Below the pieces are notes generated by a model. That model saw nothing but the letters and a program-made list of their open reading frames with translations. It was not told the DNA's origin and searched no databases. This document shows, piece after piece, positions 1 to 8,840 of a DNA stretch of 44,161 nt. This stretch comes from Planctomycetia bacterium (GTDB lineage: Bacteria; Planctomycetota; Phycisphaerae; Phycisphaerales; SM1A02): the NCBI GenBank assembly GCA_005792145.1, contig SXSS01000100.1, positions 1 through 44,161 on the forward strand. Reading direction: 5' to 3'. A program made the translations under genes and the position numbers. Position 1 is the first letter of the stretch. Every line of letters begins with the position of its first letter.

Positions 1-1448
1 CTGGCGAACCGATCGCTGGCATACGCCTGCAAAGTCGCGCGGAACTTGATGACGCAATCGCTCGATGCGATGCGATCTTTCAAGCGTGGAGAGCTTGCCC
101 CGCTCCACAGCGCGGCGAGATTGTGCGCTTGATCGGCAACGAATTTCGCAGGTTGAAAGATCCGCTTGGAGATCTTGTCTCGCTCGAAATGGGCAAGATT
201 CGCACCGAAGGTTTGGGCGAAGTGCAGGAAGCAATCGACATCGCGGACTTTTCTGTCGGACTTGCGCGTCAGTTGTATGGACTCTCGATGCACTCCGAGC
301 GTGCGCGTCACCGCATGTACGAACAGTGGCATCCGCTTGGAACAATTGGAATCATTACTGCTTTCAATTTCCCGTGCGCGGTTTGGGCGTGGAACGCACT
401 CGTCGCCGCAGTTTGTGGCGATACCTGTCTCTGGAAGCCAAGCCTTTTCACACCGCTCGTGGCGATTGCAACCAATGAAATTGCGCGCAAAGTCATGAAA
501 GAACAGCAAATTTTCCGCCCTGAAGGACTCGATCCTGCGGATGTCTTCACGCTCATCATCGGCACAGATGAACATGTCGGCGAACCAATGATTGCCGATC
601 GCCGACTGCCACTGATCAGTGCGACAGGATCTTGTCGCATGGGTCGACGAGTCGCGCAAGTTGTCGGCGCACGACTTGGCCGCACGCTGCTGGAGCTTGG
701 TGGAAACAATGCGATCATTGTCCAACCTGATGCAGATCTCGATCTCGTCACCCGAGCAGTTCTCTTTGGTGCTGTCGGCACTGCGGGTCAGCGCTGCACA
801 ACAACTCGAAGATTGCTCGTGCACGAATCTATCGTCGAACAATTGACAACTCGACTTGCCAAGGCATACAAGACTATTCCTATCGGCGATCCGCTTGATT
901 CCAAGACTCTTATGGGACCGCTCGTTGATGCGCGAGCAGTCGCTGGAATGCGCGCAGCAATTGAACGTGCGGTCGCGGAAGGATGCACGGTTGTCTGCGG
1001 TGGAACTGAAGGGATTGATCGTCTTGCGAAGTCCCCAGGAAATTTTGTTGAGCCAACAATCATCCGTGTTCCCAAAGGAAAGATTCCTGCCATCACTCGC
1101 GAAGAGACCTTCGCGCCGATTCTGTATGTCTTCTCGGTCGCCTCGCTTGAAGATGCGCTTGTCGTGCAAAATGGCGTAGATCAAGGGCTTTCGAGCGCAA
1201 TTTTCACGGACAGCGTTCGATCAGCGGAACGATTCCTTGCCGCGCACGGCAGCGACTGCGGAATTGCGAATGTGAACATTGGAACAAGCGGTGCTGAAAT
1301 CGGCGGCGCATTTGGCGGCGAAAAGGACACAGGTGGTGGACGAGAATCTGGATCCGATTCTTGGAAGGCATATATGCGAAGGCAAACATGCACAATCAAC
1401 TGGGGTGGCGATCTTCCTTTGGCGCAAGGCATCCGATTCGGAGATTGA
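1..1448 (+). CDS. ALDH7-type aldehyde dehydrogenase (5' truncated by window)
   Basis: NAD(P)-dependent oxidation of a semialdehyde to its acid. The closest fit is the ALDH7 (antiquitin / alpha-aminoadipic semialdehyde dehydrogenase) group, which acts in lysine catabolism. The reading frame is open from base 3 with no start, so the gene begins before the window. The general-base glutamate lies in LELGGNN and the nucleophilic cysteine in GQRCTTTRR (codon 795-797). The C-terminus has the ALDH7 signatures GGAFGGEKDTGGGRESGSD and INWGGDLPLAQGIRFG. The TGA ends one base before the ATG of the CoA-transferase subunit, so the two are probably co-transcribed and translationally coupled. The family call is firm. 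The substrate is inferred from subfamily motifs, and other omega-semialdehydes are possible. Confidence 0.93.
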   Translation, partial: GEPIAGIRLQSRAELDDAIARCDAIFQAWRACPAPQRGEIVRLIGNEFRRLKDPLGDLVSLEMGKIRTEGLGEVQEAIDIADFSVGLARQLYGLSMHSERARHRMYEQWHPLGTIGIITAFNFPCAVWAWNALVAAVCGDTCLWKPSLFTPLVAIATNEIARKVMKEQQIFRPEGLDPADVFTLIIGTDEHVGEPMIADRRLPLISATGSCRMGRRVAQVVGARLGRTLLELGGNNAIIVQPDADLDLVTRAVLFGAVGTAGQRCTTTRRLLVHESIVEQLTTRLAKAYKTIPIGDPLDSKTLMGPLVDARAVAGMRAAIERAVAEGCTVVCGGTEGIDRLAKSPGNFVEPTIIRVPKGKIPAITREETFAPILYVFSVASLEDALVVQNGVDQGLSSAIFTDSVRSAERFLAAHGSDCGIANVNIGTSGAEIGGAFGGEKDTGGGRESGSDSWKAYMRRQTCTINWGGDLPLAQGIRFGD

Positions 1449-1449
1449 T

Positions 1450-2112
1450 ATGCCGCTTGATCGCAATCAACTCGCTCAACGTGCCGCGCTTGAATTGCAA
1501 GACGGCTTCTATGTCAATCTTGGCATTGGCATTCCAACACTCGTCGCGAATTATGTTCCAAAGGACATGACAGTCTGGCTTCAATCCGAAAATGGATTAC
1601 TGGGAATGGGCGAATTTCCAATTGACAGCGAAGTCGATGCAGACCTCATCAACGCTGGTAAGCAAACAGTCACAGGAGTTGCAGGGCATTCGTTCTTTTC
1701 AAGCGCAGAGAGTTTCGGCATGATTCGCGGCGGGCATATCGACCTTGCGATCTTGGGTGCGATGGAAGTTTCGCAAGCGGGCGACTTGGCGAATTGGATG
1801 ATTCCAGGAAAACTTGTCAAAGGAATGGGCGGCGCGATGGATCTTGTTGCTGGCGTGAAGCGGCGGATCGTTGTCATGGAACACGCCAATAAACGCGGTG
1901 AAGCGAAGATTATTCCGACATGCACCCTGCCCCTGACGGGCAAACACTGCGTCGATATGTTGATCACCGATATGTGCGTGATGGTGATGGACGAAAGTTC
2001 ACGGCGCTTTGTCTTGACCGAAGTCGCCCCTGGCATCACGGTCGATGATGTCAAAGCACGCACCACTGCGGATTTCAAAGTCGCGCCCCAAGTGATTGCC
2101 GTTCGGGTGTGA
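1450..2112 (+). CDS. scoB: 3-oxoacid CoA-transferase subunit B
   Basis: Beta subunit of a two-subunit family I CoA-transferase (succinyl-CoA:3-ketoacid, ScoB/AtoA/PcaJ type), which moves CoA between short acids such as succinate and acetoacetate. It has 220 residues, normal for the subunit. The catalytic glutamate is in SENGLLGMG (E47), and GIGIPTLVANYVP near the N-terminus is the typical opening motif. I chose the ATG at 1450 because it sits one base after the upstream stop and gives the family's usual N-terminus; longer in-frame extensions only overlap the aldehyde dehydrogenase. Subunit A is not downstream, so it must lie before the window, be elsewhere, or be missing. The pairing with an ALDH7 enzyme suggests amino-acid or ketoacid breakdown, but the exact substrate cannot be read. 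Confidence 0.92.
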   Translation: MPLDRNQLAQRAALELQDGFYVNLGIGIPTLVANYVPKDMTVWLQSENGLLGMGEFPIDSEVDADLINAGKQTVTGVAGHSFFSSAESFGMIRGGHIDLAILGAMEVSQAGDLANWMIPGKLVKGMGGAMDLVAGVKRRIVVMEHANKRGEAKIIPTCTLPLTGKHCVDMLITDMCVMVMDESSRRFVLTEVAPGITVDDVKARTTADFKVAPQVIAVRV

Positions 2113-2130
2113 TTCGCTTCTCAATGTTCA

Positions 2131-2164
2131 CCCTGCAGGGCTCGCGGGGTCTTCGTACCCTGCG
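2131..2164 (+). other. Palindrome and hairpin before the DUF1080 gene
   Basis: A perfect 10-bp palindrome, CCCTGCAGGG (2131-2140), is followed by a hairpin with arms 2143-2150 and 2157-2164 (8 bp, one G-T pair, 6-nt loop CTTCGT). It ends 5 bases before the ATG at 2170, where a Shine-Dalgarno would be expected and none is seen. No T-run follows, so it is not a classical terminator. It may separate the two transcription units or shape translation of the DUF1080 gene. Confidence 0.35.
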
Positions 2165-2169
2165 CGCAT

Positions 2170-3501
2170 ATGCGAAACATTGCCACCCTTTTCGTTGCTG
2201 CCCTCTGCGCACATTCTTCTGCATCAACTGCGGAACCAACCATGCTCTTCAACGGCAAGGATCTTGCTGGTTGGGTGAATGTCAATTGCTCGAGTGATAC
2301 TTTCACAGTCAAGCAAGGGGATGATGGTGTTCCATACATCTTGTGCTCTGGAGTACCCACCGGCGTCTTGCGAACCGCGCAGATGTATGAAAACTTCACG
2401 CTTGATATGGATTGGATGCACGAGCAAGAACCTGGCAACGCGGGGCTCTTCATCTGGAGCGATGGCATTACAGCGGTAGGCGTTCCATTCACTCGTTCGA
2501 TCGAAGTGCAGATCATGCTCACGCCTGATGTCAAAGACAAAGAAGGTCGTCTGCTTTACACCGGCCAAGGCGATATTTTTAATATTCACGGATCAACAAT
2601 GACTCCCGATCGGCCGCATCCTGCGGGATGGAGTCGCTGCCTTCCTTCGGCGCGCATGACCAAAGGCAAAGGCGAGTGGAATCACTACACGGTCAAGGCG
2701 GATCATGGACGCTTGACTCTTGCTGTCAATGGAGTCGAAGTGGGTGGCGCATCGAACATCAATCCGCGCAAGGGATATATCTGTTTGGAAAGCGAAGGAA
2801 CTCCGATTCGCTTTCGCAACATTCGACTCACGCCACTGCCCGCAGCAGAACCTCCGATTTCTGCTGATCAATGCGCTGTTGCCGACGAAGGGTTCACATA
2901 TCTGCTGAAAGATGGATTGAAAGCGTGGCATGAAGATCCAACACTTGCCGGTCATTGGAAGTTGAACGATGACACACTTTCATATGACGGCAAGGGAAGT
3001 CATCTGTGGACGAACGAATCCTTTGGCGACTTCGAACTTGTCATCGACTGGCGATGGGTCGGCGAGTCACAAGGCAAGATGCAACGACCGCTCTTTGCCG
3101 CGGATGGCAGCGAACAGAAGGACGCGGATGGGAAGCCGAAAACAATGGAGATCGAAGAGTGGGACAGCGGCATCTATGTGCGCGGCGATTCGAAGAGTCA
3201 AGTGAATATGTGGAATTGGCCAGTAGGAAGCGGCGAAATTTTTGGATACCGCACCGATCAGTCCATGACACCCGCCATTCGAGCTGCATGCACTCCCAAG
3301 ATGAAAGCCGATGCGCCAATTGGATCTTGGAATCGCTTTCGCATCCAGATGCAAGGCGAACAAATTCAGGTTCTTCTCAATAACAAACTGGTGATTCCAG
3401 GCGCGACTTTGCCAGGCGTTGCCGCAACTGGTCCAATCGCAATTCAAAGCCACGGTTCTGCATTTGAATGTATGAACATTTACATTCGACCCAAAAAGTG
3501 A
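2170..3501 (+). CDS. Secreted double-domain DUF1080 protein (3-keto-disaccharide hydrolase family)
   Basis: 443 residues with a signal peptide (about 1-21, cleavage near SASTA-EP) and two concanavalin-like DUF1080 domains. The first starts at MLFNGKDLAGWV (about 25-220) and the second at LLKDGLKAWHEDP (about 245-443). DUF1080 proteins include 3-keto-glycoside hydrolases and are abundant in Planctomycetota, where they act outside the cytoplasm on sugars. The second domain keeps the family's EIEEWDSGIYVRG strand and GSWNRFRIQ motif; the first has the parallel NAGLFIW and GEWNHYTVK. It stands alone, 5 bp from the convergent sigma-factor gene. No SD is visible before the ATG, but the signal peptide supports this start. 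The family is clear; the substrate is unknown. Confidence 0.88.
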   Translation: MRNIATLFVAALCAHSSASTAEPTMLFNGKDLAGWVNVNCSSDTFTVKQGDDGVPYILCSGVPTGVLRTAQMYENFTLDMDWMHEQEPGNAGLFIWSDGITAVGVPFTRSIEVQIMLTPDVKDKEGRLLYTGQGDIFNIHGSTMTPDRPHPAGWSRCLPSARMTKGKGEWNHYTVKADHGRLTLAVNGVEVGGASNINPRKGYICLESEGTPIRFRNIRLTPLPAAEPPISADQCAVADEGFTYLLKDGLKAWHEDPTLAGHWKLNDDTLSYDGKGSHLWTNESFGDFELVIDWRWVGESQGKMQRPLFAADGSEQKDADGKPKTMEIEEWDSGIYVRGDSKSQVNMWNWPVGSGEIFGYRTDQSMTPAIRAACTPKMKADAPIGSWNRFRIQMQGEQIQVLLNNKLVIPGATLPGVAATGPIAIQSHGSAFECMNIYIRPKK

Positions 3502-3506
3502 GAGGC

Positions 3507-4493
3507 TTATTCTTCGCTGACTTCTTTCAAGCGGTGCTTCATTTGCGATTTCAGCCGAGCCAAAATCGATGAATGCATTTGACTGACCCGACTCTCGGAA
3601 AGATCGAGCGTCACGCCAATTTCCTTCATCGTCAATTCTTCGTAGTAATACAAGATCACAATCAATCTTTCGGAGCGAGTCAGACCGCGAGTCAATAGCG
3701 TTTGCAAGTCTTGACGTTGAAGCATCTGGAATGCGTCCGCTTCACCTGGTTCTTGCGCAACATCAATTTCGCGCGCCTCACCAGAAGAATCCGCGTCCGA
3801 CCATTTCTTATTGAGACTCACAATCCCAACGGGTCGTGAATCGCGATTGATCTTCTCAAACTCTTCGGGGCTGACATCGAGATGTGTCAAGAGTTCTTCA
3901 TCCGTTGCTGGACGACCCTTGGACATTTCGATTTGCTTGCGCACGCGATCCATCCGAGATGTGCGCGAACGAACAAGTCTTGGGACCCAATCCATCTGAC
4001 GCAACTCGTCGAAGATTGCTCCACGAACACGCTGTGGACAATATGTTTCAAACTTGATCCCGCGCGAAGGGTCATACGAATTGATCGCGTCCATCAATCC
4101 AAAGAGACCCGCGGAAATCAAATCGTCGACTTCCACTTCAGATGGAAGGCGCGTGCGCATCCGCTCTGCTGTGTATCGAACGAGATGGTGATACATGGTC
4201 ATCAATTCGTTTCGGATCTGATTGCGTTCTTCGGCACGGCTGGGATCCTTGCGAACAATTCCATATCGCTTCCAAAGCGACTCGGCACTTGCTTTCGCAG
4301 GAGTGGTCGTCTTGGTCGATGATTTCACGGCCAACGAATTGACAACAGCGGCTTTCGCAAACTTCGATGTCGCCTTCGCTGACTTGGGTGTTGGCGATTG
4401 ACTCGCCATCGTCCTTGACTTCTTCGGCGAAATAGTTGCAGAAGAACTTCTGTTCGTTCTTGTCTGACTTACGCTAGGTTTTGCATTTTTCAT
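3507..4493 (-). CDS. FliA/WhiG-type RNA polymerase sigma factor
   Basis: Sigma-70 family factor of the sigma-28 (FliA/WhiG) group, directing RNA polymerase to a special promoter set. Region 2 is clear (DLISAGLFGLMDAINSYDP, then FETYCPQRVRGAIFDELR), region 3 includes GRPATDEELLTHLDVSPEEF, and region 4 has LTMKEIGVTLDLSESRVSQMHS, the DNA-binding helix-turn-helix. I chose the ATG at 4493 because AAGGAGAG lies 6 bases before it. An in-frame ATG at 4565 would add 24 residues but has a poor ribosome site. The first 80 or so residues are a low-complexity extension rich in Ser, Thr, Lys and Ala. No flagellar or anti-sigma gene is nearby, so a general or developmental role is possible. Confidence 0.93.
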   Translation of the reverse strand: MKNAKPSVSQTRTNRSSSATISPKKSRTMASQSPTPKSAKATSKFAKAAVVNSLAVKSSTKTTTPAKASAESLWKRYGIVRKDPSRAEERNQIRNELMTMYHHLVRYTAERMRTRLPSEVEVDDLISAGLFGLMDAINSYDPSRGIKFETYCPQRVRGAIFDELRQMDWVPRLVRSRTSRMDRVRKQIEMSKGRPATDEELLTHLDVSPEEFEKINRDSRPVGIVSLNKKWSDADSSGEAREIDVAQEPGEADAFQMLQRQDLQTLLTRGLTRSERLIVILYYYEELTMKEIGVTLDLSESRVSQMHSSILARLKSQMKHRLKEVSEE

Positions 4494-4583
4494 CTGGGTC
4501 TCTCCTTGACCAATTCGGAACTCATCGGACACAACGATCCTTGTCGTGTCGATTTCTTCATCCATCCTTAGATGAAGATGCGT

Positions 4584-4613
4584 GAACTATACAACACGAT
4601 TTACAAATCTTGC
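4584..4613 (-). promoter_or_regulatory. Possible sigma-70 promoter of the sigma-factor gene
   Basis: On the minus strand, TTGCAA (4613-4608) and TATAGT (4589-4584) are separated by 18 bp and point at the sigma-factor gene. The -10 box matches the consensus at five of six bases, the -35 at four. This is by eye only; planctomycete promoters are poorly defined. Confidence 0.35.
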
Positions 4614-4655
4614 AAGAGAGATTCTGATTTTTTTTTGAAATGAATAAAAAGATAT

Positions 4656-4717
4656 GGTCCGACTTTTCGAACTGGCTGGACCAGACCCTTCAGAGACACG
4701 ATCAATCGTGCACTTCA
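4656..4717. other. Two small inverted repeats in the divergent intergenic region
   Basis: The roughly 290-bp gap between the divergent sigma-factor and bamD-like genes holds TGGTCC...GGACCA (6-bp arms, about 17 nt apart, near 4656-4684) and CACGAT-CA-ATCGTG (near 4698-4713). Either could be an operator or a leader hairpin of the bamD-like transcript. Nothing else recognisable lies in this gap apart from the candidate promoter. Confidence 0.25.
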
Positions 4718-4785
4718 CCACCCACCACCACAAGATGATGGGGTGAGTCCTCAAAGGGATAACTGCTGCACGGCTTAGAAAGAAT

Positions 4786-6015
4786 ATGCGTAGAATCTTC
4801 TCAACTGTGGCAAATCAAGCCAACTCCATCCGAAGATTGACCGCGCACTGTGGAATCCTGTGCATCGTCTGTGCAATTGCATGCGGAGCATTTGCGCAAG
4901 GCGACTTGAAACTTTCATCAGATGATCGATGGGTTCCTCCAGCAGATTCTGATCCAGAGAGTCCCGCAAGCCAGCTGCGTCAAGCCCAACTCGCTCTTGC
5001 AAGAGGCGATGCATCACGGGCTTACAATCTTGCAACAGGCTGGCTCGATCGCTTTCCCGCAAATCCGCTTCGTGCGCATGCGCTGCTTCTCAAGGGAGAT
5101 GCGCTTCTTGCCAAGGGTGATGAATACACCGCACTTTTCGATTACGAGGAACTCGCGCAGCGCTATCCGGGAAGTGACGTATTTGTAATCGCCCTTCAGC
5201 GTGAATATGAAATCGCCAAGGCATACGCAAATGGCTTGCGGAAGAAGTTCTTTGGGACTTTTCGCTGGTTGAATGCGGATGATGAAGCACAAGAAATCTT
5301 GATCAGAATTCAGGAGCGACTGCCAGGAAGTCAGTTGGCAGAGCAAGCGGGAATGGAGTTGGCGGACTTCTATTTTCGCAAGCGGAATTTGCCTTTGGCC
5401 GCCGAAGCATATGACCTCTTTGTGCAAAATTATCCCAGATCCTTGAATGTGGAAAAGGCAAGATTACGGCTGATTTATGCTCTTTGCGGGTCATACAAAG
5501 GACCAAAGTATGACGCACGAGGTCTCTTTGAAGCAAGCGCTCGACTGAAGGAATTACAAGCACTCGATCCCATCACCGCCCAACGCGTTGGCGCGGATGC
5601 ATTGCTCGTGAGAATCTACGAATCTGAAGCCACGAAAATTCTGTACGAGGCGGGTTGGTATGAATTCATGGGTGATCCAATCTCTTGCGAACTCTACATC
5701 CGACGATTGGTGACCCAGTACCCAAAGTCGATTGCCGCACTTCTTTCCCTGCGTGAAATCCCAAAGGTTCTTAGCCAACTCCCCAGCGAAGTCCGAAAAC
5801 AGATTCAGACAAATGGGCCCGACTATCCCAAGTTGCGCAAAGAACTACTTGGCCTTGATTGGGAGACCCCCGCTGACCAAGCGCCAAATGTGAATGAGGC
5901 TCCCACTCTTGACGAACCGCCGACAGGTCCTCCAAGCGAAAACACATCGCCAGGCGCGCCACCAGTTGCGGGCACGCCAACGCCACCGCCATCGACAACA
6001 GGAAAAGTTCCGTGA
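4786..6015 (+). CDS. BamD-like outer membrane assembly protein (TPR)
   Basis: 409 residues with an N-terminal export signal (basic start, hydrophobic stretch to about residue 37) and tetratricopeptide-like helices of the BamD/YfiO type, as in LRQAQLALARGDASRAYNLA, GDEYTALFDYEELAQRYPGS and NLPLAAEAYDLFVQNYPRS. BamD is the periplasmic lipoprotein of the beta-barrel assembly complex. Here the signal could be cut after AFA (signal peptidase I) or at Cys33 (AIAC, lipobox-like), so lipidation is uncertain. The protein is longer than E. coli BamD (about 245 residues) and ends in a Pro/Thr-rich tail (about 360-409). An LptE-like gene and ftsH follow closely, which supports an envelope role. A more general TPR function cannot be excluded. 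Confidence 0.75.
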   Translation: MRRIFSTVANQANSIRRLTAHCGILCIVCAIACGAFAQGDLKLSSDDRWVPPADSDPESPASQLRQAQLALARGDASRAYNLATGWLDRFPANPLRAHALLLKGDALLAKGDEYTALFDYEELAQRYPGSDVFVIALQREYEIAKAYANGLRKKFFGTFRWLNADDEAQEILIRIQERLPGSQLAEQAGMELADFYFRKRNLPLAAEAYDLFVQNYPRSLNVEKARLRLIYALCGSYKGPKYDARGLFEASARLKELQALDPITAQRVGADALLVRIYESEATKILYEAGWYEFMGDPISCELYIRRLVTQYPKSIAALLSLREIPKVLSQLPSEVRKQIQTNGPDYPKLRKELLGLDWETPADQAPNVNEAPTLDEPPTGPPSENTSPGAPPVAGTPTPPPSTTGKVP

Positions 6016-6047
6016 CATTGACTTTTGCAAATTTTCATTGCCGGGCC

Positions 6048-6587
6048 ATGGCTCATAAGCGAGTGGCGGCCAAACTTGTGGTCATTTGGGCTTGTTTTAC
6101 AGCCGTTCTCTTCAATGTCGGATGTGATTCTGCATCCTCGGGTGGTTACACCAGCGGAGTGCTTTATTCGAAAAAGTACCGAAGCGTTGCAGTGCCAATT
6201 TTCAAGAATTCCAGCGCAGATCGTGCAATTCCGATGCAATTGGAAGACGCATTGGTCAAAGAGATCGAATCAACAACCCCATACAAGATCACCGGCGAAG
6301 GGCGCGCGGACACGGTTCTGCGCGGAACTATCTCCAACGTGGAGCTTTCCATGCTCTCCCAGAGCCTCGCAACAGGCTTAACCGAAGAAATGGCCATGAA
6401 AGTGACGGTCGACTTCGAATGGATTGACATGAAAACTGGGAAACCCATAATTTCTAGAGCGGGATTTCAGTCAAGTGCGGTTTTTGTTGCAAGCCTTCCT
6501 AATAATCAACCGATTGATTTAGCACGATTTGCCGTGGCTGAGCAGCTCGCACGGGATATAGTCGCAAGCCTGCAGGGTGAGTGGTAA
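6048..6587 (+). CDS. lptE: LptE-like LPS-assembly lipoprotein
   Basis: About 179 residues: a basic N-terminus (MAHKRVAAK), a hydrophobic stretch, and a candidate lipobox ending in NVGC before a short Ser/Gly linker. Then comes the LptE-family fold, with VAVPIFKNSSADRAIP, LEDALVKEIESTTPYKI and ADTVLRGTISNVELSM. LptE plugs the LptD barrel that puts lipopolysaccharide into the outer leaflet. Two starts are possible: ATG 6048, which gives a classic lipoprotein signal, or GTG 6012, which overlaps the bamD-like stop as GTGA and would add 12 residues. Neither has a strong SD. The position between bamD-like and ftsH genes fits envelope assembly. Sequence identity to LptE is weak by nature, so the call rests on pattern and context. 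Confidence 0.75.
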   Translation: MAHKRVAAKLVVIWACFTAVLFNVGCDSASSGGYTSGVLYSKKYRSVAVPIFKNSSADRAIPMQLEDALVKEIESTTPYKITGEGRADTVLRGTISNVELSMLSQSLATGLTEEMAMKVTVDFEWIDMKTGKPIISRAGFQSSAVFVASLPNNQPIDLARFAVAEQLARDIVASLQGEW

Positions 6588-6620
6588 AGCGAGTGGTAAT
6601 AGGATTGAAAAGGAAACGAC

Positions 6621-8780
6621 ATGCGAATTGGCAACGAAAAACAAACGGCGAAGCAAACAAACCTCCAAATGAACAATCAAATGAGCTCTCAACTTTCACA
6701 ACAATTTGGCGCGCCCATCCTGATGGCTGCACCGGATGATGGTCCATCTTCCGACCGTGATTCCAAAGGGAAAACACCTGTACAACCAGATGGCGGCAAG
6801 AAAGGCGTGCCAACTCCACCAAAGAACCGCCGCCAATTCATGACGTGGATCCTGGCACTTGCCGTGATAGCCGTCATGTGGACTGTGCTGACAAGCACCT
6901 CTCAGCGAGGCGAGGCGATCGAAACTCCACAAGAGTTTTTCGTCTTGGCAAAAACTGGTTATTTCGAGCCAGCATCTGTCATCATTGAAGATGACAAGTT
7001 GATGGCGACTCTCTCCAAGACTCTGCCAGGAGCGACCGATCGAACTGGACAGAAAGGCAGCCAAGTTTGGGTTCGCATTATTCCTGGCAATTATGACTGG
7101 ATTCGCGAGCAACTGACAACTTCTGGAGTCAAGTGGCAAGAGAAGGTTGGACAAAGCATGTTTATGCAGCTGCTGCTGACGCTTGCTCCTGGTCTATTGA
7201 TCTTGGCAGTGCTGTGGTTCTTGATCGCCCGCGGTATGCGAAACGCTGGTGGCGGTGGACCTGGTGGAATGCTGGGGTCGTTTGGCAAAAGCCGACACAG
7301 AGTGACGAACAAGGAAAATGTCAGCATCACGTTCAACGATGTGGCTGGAGTTCAAGAGGCGAAAGAAGAAGTTCAAGAAATTGTCGAATTTTTGAAGAAT
7401 CCAAAGCGCTTCAGCAAACTCGGTGGACGCATTCCTCGCGGAGTTCTGCTGTCAGGGCAACCAGGTTGCGGAAAAACTCTCTTGGCGAAGGCGATTGCGG
7501 GCGAAGCAGATGTTCCGTTCTTCTCCATTTCAGGCTCGGATTTCGTCGAAATGTTTGTCGGCGTTGGCGCAAGTCGCGTGCGCGACTTGTTCAAACAAGC
7601 AAAGGATAATTCCCCTTGCATCATCTTCTTGGATGAAATTGATGCGGTCGGTCGACGACGCGGCGGCGGTTTTTCCTCGGGTGGTCACGACGAGCGAGAA
7701 CAAACTCTCAATGCCATCCTTGTAGAAATGGATGGTTTCGAGGTGAATGACCAGATCATTGTGATCGCAGCGACAAACCGTCCCGACGTGCTCGATCCAG
7801 CGTTGACACGACCAGGTCGATTCGATCGACAAGTTGCCGTTCCCCTTCCCGATGTGCTTGGTCGCCGCCAGATTCTTGCGGTGCACGCCAAGAAGGTCAA
7901 GATGAGCCCCGATGTCAATCTTGAGAGATTGGCTCGAGGAACTCCGATGTTTTCTGGAGCGGATTTGGCAGCGATCATCAACGAAGCTGCGATTATCGCG
8001 ACAATGTCCGAGAAGGAATCAATCGAAATGGTTGACCTTGAAGAAGCGCGTGACAAAGTTCGATTCGGACGGGCCAACAAGAGCCGCAAGATCGAGGAAG
8101 AAGAGCGCGTCGCGACTGCATATCACGAAGCAGGCCACACGGTACTGCAGGTGCTTCTCAAAGACGCAGATCCACTTCACAAGGTCACGATCATTCCACG
8201 CGGCCAAGCGATGGGCGCAACATTCAGCCTTCCAGAGAAGGATCGATATGGTTATTCCCGCCGATATATGCTCGCCACGATGCGTGTTCTCTGCGGAGGT
8301 CGTATCGCAGAAGAGCGCAAAACCAGCGACATTTCAAGCGGTGCATCGATGGATATCCGAATGGCAACTTCATTCGCACGCACGATGGTTCTGCAATGGG
8401 GAATGTCAGATCGTTTGGGCTTTGTGAATTACGCAGGCTCCGACGAACGCGAGATGTTTATGCCCGAGAAGGATTATTCCCCCGAGACTGCTCGGGTCAT
8501 TGACGAAGAAGTTCGCAAATTTATTGACAGCGCATATGCGGATGCAACTCAAATGGTCAACGACAACTGGGCTCAAATTGTCGGCATTGCGGAAGCACTT
8601 CTCGTTGTCGAGACACTCTCGAAAGACGATGTTGATCGAATTATGCGAGGCGAAGTCTTTCAGAGGCCTTCAGTAGCTGAAATGCTGCAGCGCGAAATCC
8701 CAAAGCCCCCTGCACACACTCCAATCAAGAGTGATCCAACCGAAGAACTACCGCCCGGTGCGATGCCGAGTCCGATCTAG
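6621..8780 (+). CDS. ftsH: ATP-dependent zinc metalloprotease FtsH
   Basis: Membrane-bound AAA+ protease that removes misfolded membrane proteins and regulates envelope enzymes. In 719 residues: a polar N-terminal extension (1-70), TM1 (about 74-91), a periplasmic domain, TM2 (about 182-203), a Gly-rich linker, the AAA domain with Walker A GQPGCGKT (279-286) and Walker B IIFLDEID (334-341), second region of homology [19 protein letters not shown], and the zinc-protease motif HEAGH (502-506). The Walker A differs from the common GPPGTGKT at two positions but keeps the essential G-KT. An AAAGGAA ribosome site precedes the ATG. The N-terminal extension before TM1 is unusually long, about 70 residues against a handful in E. 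coli. Confidence 0.98.
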   Translation: MRIGNEKQTAKQTNLQMNNQMSSQLSQQFGAPILMAAPDDGPSSDRDSKGKTPVQPDGGKKGVPTPPKNRRQFMTWILALAVIAVMWTVLTSTSQRGEAIETPQEFFVLAKTGYFEPASVIIEDDKLMATLSKTLPGATDRTGQKGSQVWVRIIPGNYDWIREQLTTSGVKWQEKVGQSMFMQLLLTLAPGLLILAVLWFLIARGMRNAGGGGPGGMLGSFGKSRHRVTNKENVSITFNDVAGVQEAKEEVQEIVEFLKNPKRFSKLGGRIPRGVLLSGQPGCGKTLLAKAIAGEADVPFFSISGSDFVEMFVGVGASRVRDLFKQAKDNSPCIIFLDEIDAVGRRRGGGFSSGGHDEREQTLNAILVEMDGFEVNDQIIVIAATNRPDVLDPALTRPGRFDRQVAVPLPDVLGRRQILAVHAKKVKMSPDVNLERLARGTPMFSGADLAAIINEAAIIATMSEKESIEMVDLEEARDKVRFGRANKSRKIEEEERVATAYHEAGHTVLQVLLKDADPLHKVTIIPRGQAMGATFSLPEKDRYGYSRRYMLATMRVLCGGRIAEERKTSDISSGASMDIRMATSFARTMVLQWGMSDRLGFVNYAGSDEREMFMPEKDYSPETARVIDEEVRKFIDSAYADATQMVNDNWAQIVGIAEALLVVETLSKDDVDRIMRGEVFQRPSVAEMLQREIPKPPAHTPIKSDPTEELPPGAMPSPI

Positions 8781-8840
8781 TCAATTGGAGTTCATTTCAT
8801 CTGCTGAAGTCGGTGTGACTGCAAAGCGCATCTGAAAGAT

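Noticed and set aside
2131-2140. CCCTGCAGGG as an attachment or recombination site
   Set aside because: No integrase, no second copy noticed and no mobile genes nearby; a 10-bp palindrome alone is not enough.
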